A stretch of 64,000 bases of DNA from Nonomuraea helvata (GCF_039535785.1 NZ_BAAAXV010000009.1:186001-250000); one strand, 5' to 3'. Counted from the first letter of the stretch, positions 16,579 through 27,376 are shown. Made by a program: numbers and translations. The notes: generated by a model from the letters alone, not told the origin.

Positions 16579-17019
16579 CTAGTCCCATCGGAAAAGCTCG
16601 TCTCCCACATGCACTGCCCCCTCAGCGACTCCGCTCACGAAGTCGGCGTCGAGTGCCACGACGGGGCAGACGGGAGAGCGCCCGCCCGCCTCGATGACCG
16701 CCGGGTCCCAGGCCACGACGGGCTGCCCGGCGCTCACCCTGTCCCCCTCGGCGGCCAGGAGCTGGAACCCCTCGCCTCTGAGCTGGACGGTGTCGATGCC
16801 CAGGTGCACCAGCACGCCCTTGCCGTCGTCTCCCACGATCACGTACGCGTGCGGATGCAGTTTCATGATTTTTCCCGCGATGGGGGCCACGGCCTTCCCC
16901 GGGCCCCTGAGCGGATCGATCGCCGCTCCCGGCCCGACGAGCCCCGCCGAGAACACCGGATCGGGCACGGCGGCCAGCCGCACGGCCTCCCCCTCGACCG
17001 GGGCGAGAACAGTCGTCAT
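16579..17019 (-). CDS. crr: PTS glucose-type EIIA component
   Basis: A 146-residue EIIA-Glc-type protein. The active-site histidine is in VLVHLGIDTVQLRGEGF, with the preceding HPHAYVIVGDDGKG turn and the accessory His in MKLHPHAYVI. It carries phosphate from HPr to the EIIB. It is separate from EIIB and EIIC, as in the streptomycete crr gene that serves the GlcNAc permease. It sits 10 bp downstream of the EIIB gene, so one transcript is likely. Confidence 0.95.
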   Translation of the reverse strand: MTTVLAPVEGEAVRLAAVPDPVFSAGLVGPGAAIDPLRGPGKAVAPIAGKIMKLHPHAYVIVGDDGKGVLVHLGIDTVQLRGEGFQLLAAEGDRVSAGQPVVAWDPAVIEAGGRSPVCPVVALDADFVSGVAEGAVHVGDELFRWD

Positions 17020-17029
17020 GATCTCGCCC

Positions 17030-17266
17030 TTAGCCGATGATGTCCTCGATGTCGCTGGCGATGGTGTCCGCCTCAGGCCCCACGACGACCTGGACCACGT
17101 TTCCCGCTGCCATCACACCGTGCGCACCCGCCGCCTTGAGCGCGGCCTGGTCGACCTTGGACGCGTCATGCACCTCCGTACGCAACCGGGTGATGCAGGG
17201 CTCGATCTCGATGATGTTGTCGGCGCCGCCGAGCCCGGCGATGATCGCATTCGCATCCGCCGCCAT
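17030..17266 (-). CDS. PTS EIIB component, glucose/N-acetylglucosamine type
   Basis: A 78-residue stand-alone EIIB domain. The phosphorylated cysteine is in EIEPCITRLRTEVHD, the classic EIIB-Glc CITRLR motif. It transfers phosphate from EIIA to the sugar bound by EIIC, most likely the EIIC encoded at 19316-20629. It corresponds to NagF of Streptomyces. It lies between the SIS gene and crr with spacings of 33 and 10 bp, indicating an operon. Confidence 0.94.
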   Translation of the reverse strand: MAADANAIIAGLGGADNIIEIEPCITRLRTEVHDASKVDQAALKAAGAHGVMAAGNVVQVVVGPEADTIASDIEDIIG

Positions 17267-17299
17267 CCGGCCCTCCCTCGCTCTCGTGCCCAGGCTATT

Positions 17300-18334
17300 T
17301 CAGTCGGTCTGGGTGACCTTGTTCAGCCCGCGCGGCGCGTCGGGATCGATGCCGAGCCGGCGGGCCAGCGCCTCCGTGAGCAGCTGCCCCGGCACGATCA
17401 GGCCCATCGGCGCCACCCATTCGGGCAGGTCAGGGCCGTTCAGCGCGGCCGTGCCCGCCCGTGCCAGCGCCTCGCCGCCCCCGATCGTGTACGCCGCCGC
17501 GCCCGCGGCCACCACCCGCTCGGCCAGCGCGATCGTCCCGGACAGCGTCGGGCTGTTCTGGGCGGCGACCAGCAGCGCCGGGGTGTCGGCGTCGACCACG
17601 GCGATGGGGCCGTGCAGCAGGTCGGCGTACGACAGGCCCATGGCGTGCAGGTAGCACGCCTCCTTGAGCTTCAGCGCCGTCTCCAGGGCCGTCGAGAACG
17701 CCAGCCCGCGCCCGGACACGACGACGCCCGGCTTGTCGGACAGCCCCTCGACCACGGCGTCCAGATCGCCCGGCTCGGCGATCAGCTTCTCCACCGCCTC
17801 GGGCACCCGCCGCAGGTCGTCCGCGTCCACGTCGGCGCCCAGGCCCAGCGCGAGCACGGCCAGCGCGGCGAGCTGCGTCGTGTACGTCTTGGTCGCGGGA
17901 ACGGCCTTCTCCTCCCCGGCGACCGTGCACAGAGCCACGTCGGCGGCCTGCGCGAGGGGGCTCTGCTCGCCCCCGTTCGTGATGCCGACGGTCGTGGCCC
18001 CGCACTCCTTGGCCCAGGCCAGCGTCTCGACGATCTCCTCCGTGCGCCCCGACTGGGAGATCGCGACGGCCAGCACCCCGTCCAGGTCGAGCCGGCGCTT
18101 GTACGTGGTCGCGATCGAGGGCGCGGCGAGCGCGGCCAGGCGGCCCGCGTGTGATTCGACCAGGTACCGCCCGTACACTGCTGCGTTGTCGGAGGTGCCC
18201 CGTGCGATGAACAGCAGTTGGCGAGTCTGCTCGGCCACCGCCCTCACCTCACCGACCCTCGGCAGCAGGGCGTCCAGCGTGGCCCGCAGCGCGGCCGGCT
18301 GCTCGGCGATCTCGCTGCGCATCTTCGTGGTCAT
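17300..18334 (-). CDS. SIS-domain sugar-phosphate isomerase/deaminase (AgaS/NagB-II-like)
   Basis: A 344-residue protein with two SIS domains like the isomerase half of GlmS. SIS1 shows FIARGTSDNAAVYGRYLVE and AISQSGRTEEIVE; SIS2 shows VVSGRGLAFSTALETALKLKE and SYADLLHGPIAVV. There is no glutaminase domain, so it is not a glucosamine-6-P synthase. Known relatives are glucosamine-6-phosphate deaminases (NagB-II) and AgaS. First gene of the minus-strand PTS operon and divergent from the DasR-like regulator. Conversion of GlcN-6-P to Fru-6-P after import is the best guess. Confidence 0.85.
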   Translation of the reverse strand: MTTKMRSEIAEQPAALRATLDALLPRVGEVRAVAEQTRQLLFIARGTSDNAAVYGRYLVESHAGRLAALAAPSIATTYKRRLDLDGVLAVAISQSGRTEEIVETLAWAKECGATTVGITNGGEQSPLAQAADVALCTVAGEEKAVPATKTYTTQLAALAVLALGLGADVDADDLRRVPEAVEKLIAEPGDLDAVVEGLSDKPGVVVSGRGLAFSTALETALKLKEACYLHAMGLSYADLLHGPIAVVDADTPALLVAAQNSPTLSGTIALAERVVAAGAAAYTIGGGEALARAGTAALNGPDLPEWVAPMGLIVPGQLLTEALARRLGIDPDAPRGLNKVTQTD

Positions 18335-18390
18335 CTCGGACTCTTTCCTTGATCGGCTGAGGTGCGGACTTGACCGTCTTTTGCGACATG

Positions 18391-18412
18391 TGGTCTAGTC
18401 CGGACTAGACCA
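18391..18412. promoter_or_regulatory. Perfect 22-bp dre-like operator palindrome
   Basis: The 11-mer TGGTCTAGTCC at 18391-18401 is followed directly by its exact reverse complement GGACTAGACCA. The outer TGGTCTAG/CTAGACCA halves match the DasR-responsive element TGGTCTAGACCA, here with the centre lengthened. It sits in the divergent promoter between the SIS/PTS operon and the GntR/DasR-like gene, so it most likely controls both. Confidence 0.8.
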
Positions 18413-18436
18413 GTACGAACCATAGCTGATGTCCAA

Positions 18437-18527
18437 CAAACAAGAAATCTGCTCAGCAGACTGCCGCCCTACCCTTGTGCCTGGTAAAGGCCCGTAGCGG
18501 CAGTCCGTATCGCAGATTTCTTATTTG
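18437..18527. repeat. Long two-segment inverted repeat in the leader of the DasR-like gene
   Basis: The outer arms CAAACAAGAAATCTGC (18437-18452) and GCAGATTTCTTATTTG (18512-18527) pair at 15 of 16 positions, and the odd pair can be G-U in RNA. The inner arms GACTGCCGC (18459-18467) and GCGGCAGTC (18497-18505) pair perfectly. A 6/6-nt internal loop separates the segments and the apical loop is 29 nt. The structure ends just before the Shine-Dalgarno GAGGGGAGG of the regulator gene. It could be a 5' UTR regulatory fold or a DNA operator. Confidence 0.8.
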
Positions 18528-18546
18528 ATCATCGAGGGGAGGATCC

Positions 18547-19287
18547 GTGGCGCACATCGATCCGGACAGCCCGGTGCCCAAGTACTTCCAGCTACGCGAG
18601 ATCCTGCTGGACCTCATTGACAGCGACGAGCTCAGCATCGGGGCGGCCATCCCGTCCGAGCGGGAGCTCTGCCAGCGCTTCGGCCTGTCCAGGATGACCG
18701 TGCGGCAGGCCGTCGACCATCTCGTGTCCGAGGGCCGCCTGCATCGCGTGCCGGGCAAGGGGACGTTCGTCGCGCGGCCCAAGATCGAACTGGCCCTGCA
18801 GCTGACGTCGTTCACCGACGACATGCGGGCACGAGGCATGATCCCGGGCTCGCGCGACCTCGACCGCCGGATCGTGCGGGCCAGCGCCCACCTGGCCAAG
18901 GAGCTGGGGATCCAGCCGGGCGAGGAGGTGCACTTCATCGAGCGGCTGCGGACGGCCGACGGGGAGCCGCTGTCCATCGAACGGGCGCACATCCCGGTCA
19001 AGCTCGCGCCCGACCTGGGCTCCCTGGATCTGTCGGACAAATCGCTGTACGAGCTGCTGGAGAGCCGCTACGGCCTGGTCATGGACGCCGGCGAGCTCAC
19101 CATCGACGGCGGCATCGCCGACCCGAGCGACGCCGACCTGCTGAAGCTGCCGCGTGGCGGGGCCGTACTGTTGCTGCAACGCAGGTCGTTCGCCGGTGGG
19201 GTCTGTGCGGAGCTGGGCGTGTCCACCTACCGCGCGGACCGCTACCAGCTACGCACCATCCTGGAAATGCCCGTAAGACGGGGCTGA
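18547..19287 (+). CDS. dasR: GntR family regulator with UTRA domain, DasR-like
   Basis: A 246-residue HutC-subfamily GntR regulator. The winged HTH is at residues ~8-75 (IPSERELCQRFGLSRMTVRQ, then GRLHRVPGKGTFVARP). The UTRA effector domain follows (LTSFTDDMRARGMIPGS; SIERAHIPVKLAP; VLLLQRRSFAGG). DasR homologues repress GlcNAc uptake and chitin genes and are released by GlcN-6-P or GlcNAc-6-P. The GTG start at 18547 follows GGGGAGGATCC. It is divergent from the SIS/PTS operon and 28 bp upstream of the EIIC gene. Orthology to DasR rests on context, family and the dre-like palindrome. Confidence 0.85.
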   Translation: MAHIDPDSPVPKYFQLREILLDLIDSDELSIGAAIPSERELCQRFGLSRMTVRQAVDHLVSEGRLHRVPGKGTFVARPKIELALQLTSFTDDMRARGMIPGSRDLDRRIVRASAHLAKELGIQPGEEVHFIERLRTADGEPLSIERAHIPVKLAPDLGSLDLSDKSLYELLESRYGLVMDAGELTIDGGIADPSDADLLKLPRGGAVLLLQRRSFAGGVCAELGVSTYRADRYQLRTILEMPVRRG

Positions 19288-19315
19288 GGCCTCACCCGGC
19301 TCGGAGGAACGCCCG

Positions 19316-20629
19316 GTGAACGAGACCACCGCCGCCCGGCCTTCGCCGTTCGCTCGTGTGATGACCGTGCTCCAGCGGCTGGGCCGCTCCCTCATGCTGC
19401 CCATCGCCGCCCTGCCCGCAGCAGCCCTGCTGCTGCGCTTCGGCCAGCCCGACATGCTGGGCTCCAACGGCGCCGAGCCGGGAGGCCTGGCGGACGTGGC
19501 CGGGTTCGCCTGGATGAACCAGGTGGCCGAGGTGCTGGCCGCGGCCGGCGCGGCGCTCCTCGAGAACCTGCCGCTGCTGTTCGCCGTGGGGGTGGCGATC
19601 GGCTTCGCCCGAAAGTCCGACGGCTCCACCGCGCTCGCCGCCGTGGTCGGTTACCTGGTCTTCGACCGGGTCAGCAAGGTGATGTTCTTCGGCTCGGACA
19701 TCAGGGACACCATCCTCGTCAAGGAGGTCCAGGCCCAGGGCGTCAAGGAGGTCATCGACTACGGCATGCAGAACCCGACCAAGGTCCTCGGCGGCATCGT
19801 CATGGGCCTGGTCACCGCGCTGCTCTGGCAGCGCTTCCACCGGATCAAGCTGCCGTCCTGGCTGGCGTTCTTCGGTGGGCGCAGATTCGTACCGATCATC
19901 ACCTCGATCATGGCGCTGGTCATCGGCGTGCTCTTCGGCTGGCTCTGGCCGGTGATCGGCGAGTGGATCCGCCACGCGGGCGAGGCCCTGACCTCGATCG
20001 GCCCGATAGGGACCGGGATCTACGGCCTGGTCAACCGCCTGCTGATCCCTCTGGGCCTGCACCACTTCGTCAACTCGGTCGTCTGGTACGTGGTGCCGCA
20101 GTGCGAGGTCGGCGGCCGTGTGCTGGGCGGCGACTGGAACTGCTACTTCGGCGGCGCCCCGCACTCCGGCCAGTTCATGGCCGGCTTCTTCCCGATCATG
20201 ATGTTCGCCCTGCCCGCCGCCGCCCTGGCCATGTGGCGCGCGGCCCCGCCGCACCGCCGGGCCACGGTGGGCGGCATCATGCTGTCGGCCGCCCTGGCGT
20301 CCTTCGTCACGGGGATCACCGAGCCGATCGAGTTCGCCTTCATCTTCGTGGCGCCCCTGCTGCTGGTGGTGCACGCCGTGCTGACCGGCCTGGCCATGGC
20401 CCTGACCACGTTGATCGGCGGCCAACTGGGCTTCGGCTTCTCAGCGGGCCTGCTGGACATGCTGCTGAACGCCAGCAAGGCGAATACCGCGAACCTTGCC
20501 GGAATACTGATATTGGGCGTCGTTTACGGAGTGGTGTACTACGTGGTCTTCACGTTCCTCATCCGCAAGCTCAACATCATGACCCCGGGCCGCGAACCCG
20601 AGCCGGACGTCGATTCGGGCGAAACCTAA
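19316..20629 (+). CDS. PTS EIIC component, N-acetylglucosamine type
   Basis: A 437-residue membrane permease of the glucose/GlcNAc PTS family with about ten helices. The N-terminus RLGRSLMLPIAALPAAALLL and the segment SFVTGITEPIEFAFIFVAP are diagnostic; GLHHFVNSVVW contains the conserved sugar-site region. It ends without a fused EIIB, matching the separate EIIB gene, as in Streptomyces NagE2. The GTG start follows GGAGGAA. It lies 28 bp after the DasR-like gene, probably co-transcribed. GlcNAc is the likely substrate. Confidence 0.92.
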   Translation: MNETTAARPSPFARVMTVLQRLGRSLMLPIAALPAAALLLRFGQPDMLGSNGAEPGGLADVAGFAWMNQVAEVLAAAGAALLENLPLLFAVGVAIGFARKSDGSTALAAVVGYLVFDRVSKVMFFGSDIRDTILVKEVQAQGVKEVIDYGMQNPTKVLGGIVMGLVTALLWQRFHRIKLPSWLAFFGGRRFVPIITSIMALVIGVLFGWLWPVIGEWIRHAGEALTSIGPIGTGIYGLVNRLLIPLGLHHFVNSVVWYVVPQCEVGGRVLGGDWNCYFGGAPHSGQFMAGFFPIMMFALPAAALAMWRAAPPHRRATVGGIMLSAALASFVTGITEPIEFAFIFVAPLLLVVHAVLTGLAMALTTLIGGQLGFGFSAGLLDMLLNASKANTANLAGILILGVVYGVVYYVVFTFLIRKLNIMTPGREPEPDVDSGET

Positions 20630-20857
20630 CCACGTCTGTGCGCGTCTAGAACGGTTGGGGACAGCCCTCAGTGCCGTTTCGGGCATAGCGGAGGCCTCAC
20701 GCTCTCCACGCCAGGGAATCCAACTTCCAGCGCCTTCCTCCACCAAACCCGGACAAACTCCATCGACGCTTGAAGAAGTTGGCGGCATTCGTATTCCTCG
20801 GCCAGCCCGAAAACTCCTTAAAGCGATTGTTTCTTCGCTCAAGAGTTTGGAGGATGC

Positions 20858-21295
20858 GTGTCACCCGCCCCCCGCGTCGGCATCACCCCCGCCCCCGAGC
20901 CCGCGTACGACGAGGACCAGCCGCCCGAGACTCCCCGGACCCACGGCGCCCTGGCCCTGGACCCGATGGTCTGGGGGCCGCCAGGGGCCGTCCCCGACGA
21001 GCGCAGGCTGCGCCACCTGGGACAGGCCCTGGCCGAGGTGCTGGCGGGCCGGCGTCCTGCGGAGACCGTGGCCGACAAGCTCACGGACCGCGCCTACCGG
21101 GAGCTCATCCAGGCGGGGCCGATGATCCAGACGGCCCGGCCGCCGTTCGCGGGAAGCGTGCACGTGAAGGAGCCCCGCGACGGCGTGGTGGAGATGTGCC
21201 TGCTCATCCATTGCGGGGAGCGCGACCACGTACTCGCCGTACGCCTCGAACGGAGAGGCGTGCGATGGCTCTGCACGGACTTCGAGACGGCTTAG
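20858..21295 (+). CDS. Rv3235 family protein
   Basis: A 145-residue actinobacterial protein. A Pro-rich N-terminus is followed by a compact domain with LRHLGQALAEVLAGRRPAE and FAGSVHVKEPRDGVVEMCL, ending RRGVRWLCTDFETA, the pattern of the Rv3235 family normally found next to secA. No signal peptide or membrane segment. The GTG start at 20858 follows GGAGG with 4-nt spacing. Function unknown; its conserved position beside secA is the only clue. Confidence 0.8.
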   Translation: MSPAPRVGITPAPEPAYDEDQPPETPRTHGALALDPMVWGPPGAVPDERRLRHLGQALAEVLAGRRPAETVADKLTDRAYRELIQAGPMIQTARPPFAGSVHVKEPRDGVVEMCLLIHCGERDHVLAVRLERRGVRWLCTDFETA

Positions 21296-21321
21296 GGCTT
21301 CGAGACGGCCTGGAAAAGGAA

Positions 21322-21347
21322 GAGACCCCCACCGAGGTGGGGGTCTC
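21322..21347. terminator. Bidirectional hairpin terminator between Rv3235-like gene and secA
   Basis: GAGACCCCCACC (21322-21333) pairs perfectly with GGTGGGGGTCTC (21336-21347). It lies between two convergent genes and is preceded by gaaaaggaa, giving a U-rich tail for the minus-strand transcript. Confidence 0.85.
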
Positions 21348-21357
21348 AGAAGAGCTG

Positions 21358-24147
<2,790 letters not shown>

Positions 24148-24370
24148 TTTATGTAAAGCTCCTCGCAGGTCTACCCCGGCGGCGTCGCCAGGAGGAGAGG
24201 CCGAGACAAACTTCCCCGTTGCCATCGTAGGCGGTTCCGCAACCAGACACAGCCACCGTGCCGACGAGGGCGCCTGACCTGTCTGGGAGAATGGGGCAAG
24301 GCAGAGGGTATGCCGGTTGAGAGCCGGCTCGCACCAATAAGCGCGATAACCGGCAAAGGAAGGATTAGGC

Positions 24371-24631
24371 ATGGTTGAGGGGACGAAGTCGGAGCACGCG
24401 GAGAATCTCGGCAGTCACGGCGGTCGTGCGTCATCGTGGCTGGCGGTGACCGTGATGATCGTGGGCACCGTGGTGGCCGGCTTCGGCATGACGGCCGCCA
24501 ACTGGATGCTCGTCTGGGTCGGCGCCGGCGTGTTCGTCGTGGGTGGCATCCTGGCCCTGGTCTTCAACATCACCACCGATGTCGTGATCGACGCGCCGCG
24601 CGTGGGCATGCGCGCTGAGGATCACCGCTGA
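24371..24631 (+). CDS. HGxxPAAW-motif small membrane protein
   Basis: An 86-residue protein with two membrane helices (WLAVTVMIVGTVVAGFGMTA and MLVWVGAGVFVVGGILALV) and the N-terminal motif HGGRASSW, a variant of the actinobacterial HGxxPAAW signature. The start ATG at 24371 follows AAAGGAAGGATT. It is divergent from secA with a 223-bp gap and followed by a strong terminator, so it is its own unit. Function unknown. Confidence 0.82.
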   Translation: MVEGTKSEHAENLGSHGGRASSWLAVTVMIVGTVVAGFGMTAANWMLVWVGAGVFVVGGILALVFNITTDVVIDAPRVGMRAEDHR

Positions 24632-24646
24632 CGCAGGCTCCGCAGA

Positions 24647-24676
24647 GCAGGGCACCCGCCCCAACGGGTGCCCTGC
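24647..24676 (+). terminator. Hairpin terminator after the HGxxPAAW gene
   Basis: GCAGGGCACCCG (24647-24658) pairs perfectly with CGGGTGCCCTGC (24665-24676) across a 6-nt loop, 15 bp after the stop codon. No T-run follows, as is common in actinobacteria. Confidence 0.85.
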
Positions 24677-24799
24677 CGGCGTCCCGGATCCCGGGCGTGT
24701 CTCCGGCGCTCATGCTTCCCCGGCGACTGACATCGCCCCCGGAGGCGAGGCATCCGCAACGCCGTTTCTGTCGGTCGTCGCCGTTACCAAGAACCCGCA

Positions 24800-25165
24800 G
24801 AAAGCCATCGGCCTTCAGGCCGTGGATGAATGCGGCCCCGCCAGGGGATGGCCCGCCGAAGGCGGGGTAGACCGGAGCGCACAGCGGACCCGGAACCTTG
24901 CCGAAATCACTTGCAGCAGTGACGTGGCCGGGTCTACAGTCAGTGGCGGTCGAACAAGCGAGCGATAACCAAGCCGCGCGGGAGATCGCTTTTATGGAAC
25001 AAGGCGGCCGGGCTGGTCGTCTCAGGACGTGGAGACTTCGGGGTTGCCCGGTCTGTGAAGCGTCAAGCACCCCGTTCCATAACCTATGGCGTCCAGCGCT
25101 GTGGGTTGCCGCCGCAGGCGGCACGGGAATCCTCGTCCCTTCAGGGCGAGGTGCAGGTCAAATTG
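24800..25165 (+). mobile_element. Candidate IS200/IS605-type remnant with TnpB omega-RNA-like 3' end
   Basis: No transposase gene is present, but the stretch ends with GGGAATCCTCGTCCC, then TTCAGGGCGAGGTGCAGG and tcaa. This forms a CCTCG(T)CCC-TTCA-GGGCGAGG hairpin (25131-25151), the layout of the right end/omega-RNA 3' hairpin of actinobacterial tnpB elements. A second similar hairpin, CGGCC-TTCA-GGCCG, lies at 24809-24822. The segment at 24955-24990 (cgaacaagcgagcgataacc and the following gccgcgcgggagatc) also resembles what I recall from tnpB 3' ends. The rest of the 565-bp intergenic interval (24632-25196) shows no gene. It is probably a decayed or non-autonomous copy. Confidence 0.5.
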
Positions 25166-25196
25166 CTCGCATGCAACGTCGTACGGAACTTCCCCC

Positions 25197-26387
25197 ATGA
25201 CCGGTGTCACCGAGCTCACCCCCGACGAGGCGCGCCGAATCGTCCTCCGTGCGCAGGGCCTGATCGGCGCCGACGCCCGCAAGGGCGGCGCGCACGCCAT
25301 GCTGCGCAGGCTGGGCGCCGTGCAGCTCGACACGATCTCGGTCCTGGCGCGCTCCCACGAGCTGGTCGCATACGCCCGCCTGGGCGCGGTGGGCAGGCCC
25401 AAGATCGAGCGGGCCTACTGGCACAACCCCGCCCAGAGCTTCGAGTACTGGTGCCACGCCGCCTGCATCCTGCCCATCGAGCACTGGCCGCTCTATGCGT
25501 TCAGGCGCCGGGCATACCTCAAGAGGCGCTACCGCTGGCACGAGGTCCCCGACGGCGTCGACAAGCTCCTCGCGCAGGTCCGCGAGCAGGGCCCGCTCAC
25601 GACCACCGACGTCGGCGGCGCCAAGAACGGCGGCCCGTGGTGGGACTGGTCCGACTCCAAGATCGGCCTGGAGTGGCTGCTCGACATCGGCGAGCTGGTC
25701 TGCAGCCGCCGCGTCGGCTGGCGGCGCGTCTACGACCTCGCCGAGCGCGTGGTCCCGGCCGACCTGCTGGCCGAGGACCTCTCCGACGAGGAGTGCATCA
25801 GCCGCCTGGCCGCCGTGGCAGGGCGCTCGCTGGGCGTGGCCAACCGGACCGATCTGCTCGACTTCCTCCGTCTCAGGGGCGAGCAGGCGGCCGTCCTCGA
25901 CGAGCTCCTGCACAGCGGCGCCGCGGGCCTGGCGCCCGTGACGGTCACGGGCTGGCCGGGCAAGAAGGGCAGGCCCAATGCCTGGGCGGACCCGGCGGCC
26001 CTGGAGTCCGAGCCGCGCGGCCGTCACCGCACGACGCTGCTGTCGCCGTTCGACTCCCTCATCTGGCACCGCGGCCGCACCGAGCGCGTCTTCGGCTTCC
26101 AGTACACGCTCGAGCTGTACGTCCCCAAGCACAAGCGCGTCCACGGCTACTTCACGATGCCGGTGCTCGCCGGCGGCCGCCTGATCGGCCGCGTCGACCC
26201 GGCCCGCGAGGGCAGCACCCTGGTCATCAGGCAGCTCCACCTGGAGCCGGGCCTCTCGGCCGCCAAGTGGGCCGACGCCTTCAGCGAGGCCCTGTGGTCG
26301 GCCGCCGAGTGGGTGGGTTGCGAGGCCGTACGCGTCGAGCGGGCCGACCCGCCGGAGCTCATCCCCCTCCTGAACGCGCCGCGCTGA
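25197..26387 (+). CDS. Winged-helix DNA glycosylase, YcaQ/AlkZ (HTH_42) family
   Basis: A 396-residue member of the HTH_42 family that includes the DNA interstrand-crosslink glycosylases AlkZ and E. coli YcaQ. The catalytic Q-x-D motif is in LGAVQLDTISVLARSHELV near residue 42, the spacing of the YcaQ subgroup. Winged-helix repeats follow (GPLTTTDVGGAKNGGPWWDW), and the C-terminus has TLLSPFDSLIWHRGRTERVF and GRVDPAREGSTLVIRQLHLE. The start chosen is the ATG at 25197. Predicted role: unhooking crosslinks or removing alkylated bases, sometimes as self-resistance to a genotoxin. No biosynthetic cluster is visible here. Confidence 0.85.
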   Translation: MTGVTELTPDEARRIVLRAQGLIGADARKGGAHAMLRRLGAVQLDTISVLARSHELVAYARLGAVGRPKIERAYWHNPAQSFEYWCHAACILPIEHWPLYAFRRRAYLKRRYRWHEVPDGVDKLLAQVREQGPLTTTDVGGAKNGGPWWDWSDSKIGLEWLLDIGELVCSRRVGWRRVYDLAERVVPADLLAEDLSDEECISRLAAVAGRSLGVANRTDLLDFLRLRGEQAAVLDELLHSGAAGLAPVTVTGWPGKKGRPNAWADPAALESEPRGRHRTTLLSPFDSLIWHRGRTERVFGFQYTLELYVPKHKRVHGYFTMPVLAGGRLIGRVDPAREGSTLVIRQLHLEPGLSAAKWADAFSEALWSAAEWVGCEAVRVERADPPELIPLLNAPR

Positions 26388-26495
26388 TCCACCACCCGCC
26401 GACCTCCCGCGCACCACGTGGCGCAGGCGGAGCTGGGGCGGGGCTGCGTGCCGCGTTCCGCCGCAAGCGACAGGGCCGCCTGTGACCAGGGGCTT

Positions 26496-26521
26496 CCGGT
26501 CGCCCGCAGGATGGCGACCGG
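26496..26521. terminator. Hairpin terminator between glycosylase and VOC genes
   Basis: CCGGTCGCC (26496-26504) pairs perfectly with GGCGACCGG (26513-26521) with an 8-nt loop. It lies between two convergent genes, so it can serve either. Confidence 0.7.
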
Positions 26522-26526
26522 TCCGC

Positions 26527-26943
26527 TCACCGCTTGCGGGACTGGTTGAAGCGCAGCATGTTGCCGGAGGGATCGCGGAAGGCGCAGTCACGCACGCCGT
26601 ACGGCTGGTCGATCGGCTCCTGCAGCACCTCGCCGCCCGCGGCGCTGATGCGCTCGAAGGTGGCGTCGCAGTCGTCGGTCTCGAAGATGACACCCCGCAG
26701 CAGGCCCTTCGCCAGGAGCTCTGCCATGGCCTCCTTGTCGGCGGGCGAGGCGCTGGGATCCGCGAGAGGCGGTTCGAGAACGATGCTCACATCGGGCTGC
26801 GACGGCGGGCCGACCGTCACCCAGCGCATCCCCTCGAAGCCGACGTCGTTGCGTACCTCAAGGCCGAGAACGTCCCGGTAGAAGGCGATCGCCTTGTCGT
26901 GGTCGTCGACGGCGATGAAGCACGTTGAGAGCTTGAGGTCCAT
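26527..26943 (-). CDS. VOC (glyoxalase/bleomycin-resistance fold) family protein
   Basis: A 138-residue single-domain VOC protein. The N-terminal beta-alpha unit reads KLSTCFIAVDDHDKAIAFYR and the C-terminal one VRDCAFRDPSGNMLRFNQ, with the usual FRDPSGN turn carrying a metal-binding position. The ATG at 26943 is used; an in-frame GTG lies three codons upstream. It starts 10 bp after the AraC-family gene, an AraC/VOC pairing common in actinobacteria, which suggests that the regulator controls it. Substrate unknown. Confidence 0.85.
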   Translation of the reverse strand: MDLKLSTCFIAVDDHDKAIAFYRDVLGLEVRNDVGFEGMRWVTVGPPSQPDVSIVLEPPLADPSASPADKEAMAELLAKGLLRGVIFETDDCDATFERISAAGGEVLQEPIDQPYGVRDCAFRDPSGNMLRFNQSRKR

Positions 26944-26953
26944 GCACCTCACG

Positions 26954-27376
26954 CTACCGGCGAGGGGTGGTTCTCGCTTCGCCGTTGCGCACCGGGCGTG
27001 TGTAGATCTTGGCTATGCAGGCCGGGATGGCGGCGCCCTCGTCGTGGGGGCGGGCCCGGTACGAGCTCGGGGTCTCGCCGACCAGCTCGGTGAACCGCGA
27101 GCTGAACGACCCCAGCGAGGTACAGCCCACCTCGAAGCAGACCTCCGTCACCGACAGGTCACCCCGCCGCAACAGCGCCTTGGCCCGCTCGATCCGGCGC
27201 GTCATCAGGTAGCTGTACGGCGTCTCGCCGAAGGCGGCGCGGAAGCTGCGGGAGAAATGGCCCGGCGACATGAAGGCGACACCCGCCAGCGCCGGAACGT
27301 CGAGCGGCTTGGCGTAGTCGCGGTCCATCAGGTCGCGGGCGCGGCGCAACCGTACGAGGTCCTCCAACGACGTCAC
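26954..27376 (-). CDS. AraC family transcriptional regulator (short, HTH-dominated)
   Basis: About 140 residues made almost entirely of the AraC DNA-binding domain. The first HTH is LDVPALAGVAFMSPGHFSRSFRAAFG and the second LSVTEVCFEVGCTSLGSFSSRF. There is no sensor domain, only a short C-terminal tail (PHDEGAAIPACIAKIYTRP). The start is taken as the GTG at 27376 (VTSLEDLVRLRRARDL), with a longer frame possible. It is the promoter-proximal partner of the VOC gene, 10 bp upstream of it. Confidence 0.85.
   Translation of the reverse strand: MTSLEDLVRLRRARDLMDRDYAKPLDVPALAGVAFMSPGHFSRSFRAAFGETPYSYLMTRRIERAKALLRRGDLSVTEVCFEVGCTSLGSFSSRFTELVGETPSSYRARPHDEGAAIPACIAKIYTRPVRNGEARTTPRR

Noticed and set aside
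18437..18527. Inverted repeat interpreted as terminal repeats of a transposon
   Set aside because: Only 59 bp separate the outer arms, no transposase or flanking target duplication is visible, and the inner arms also pair.
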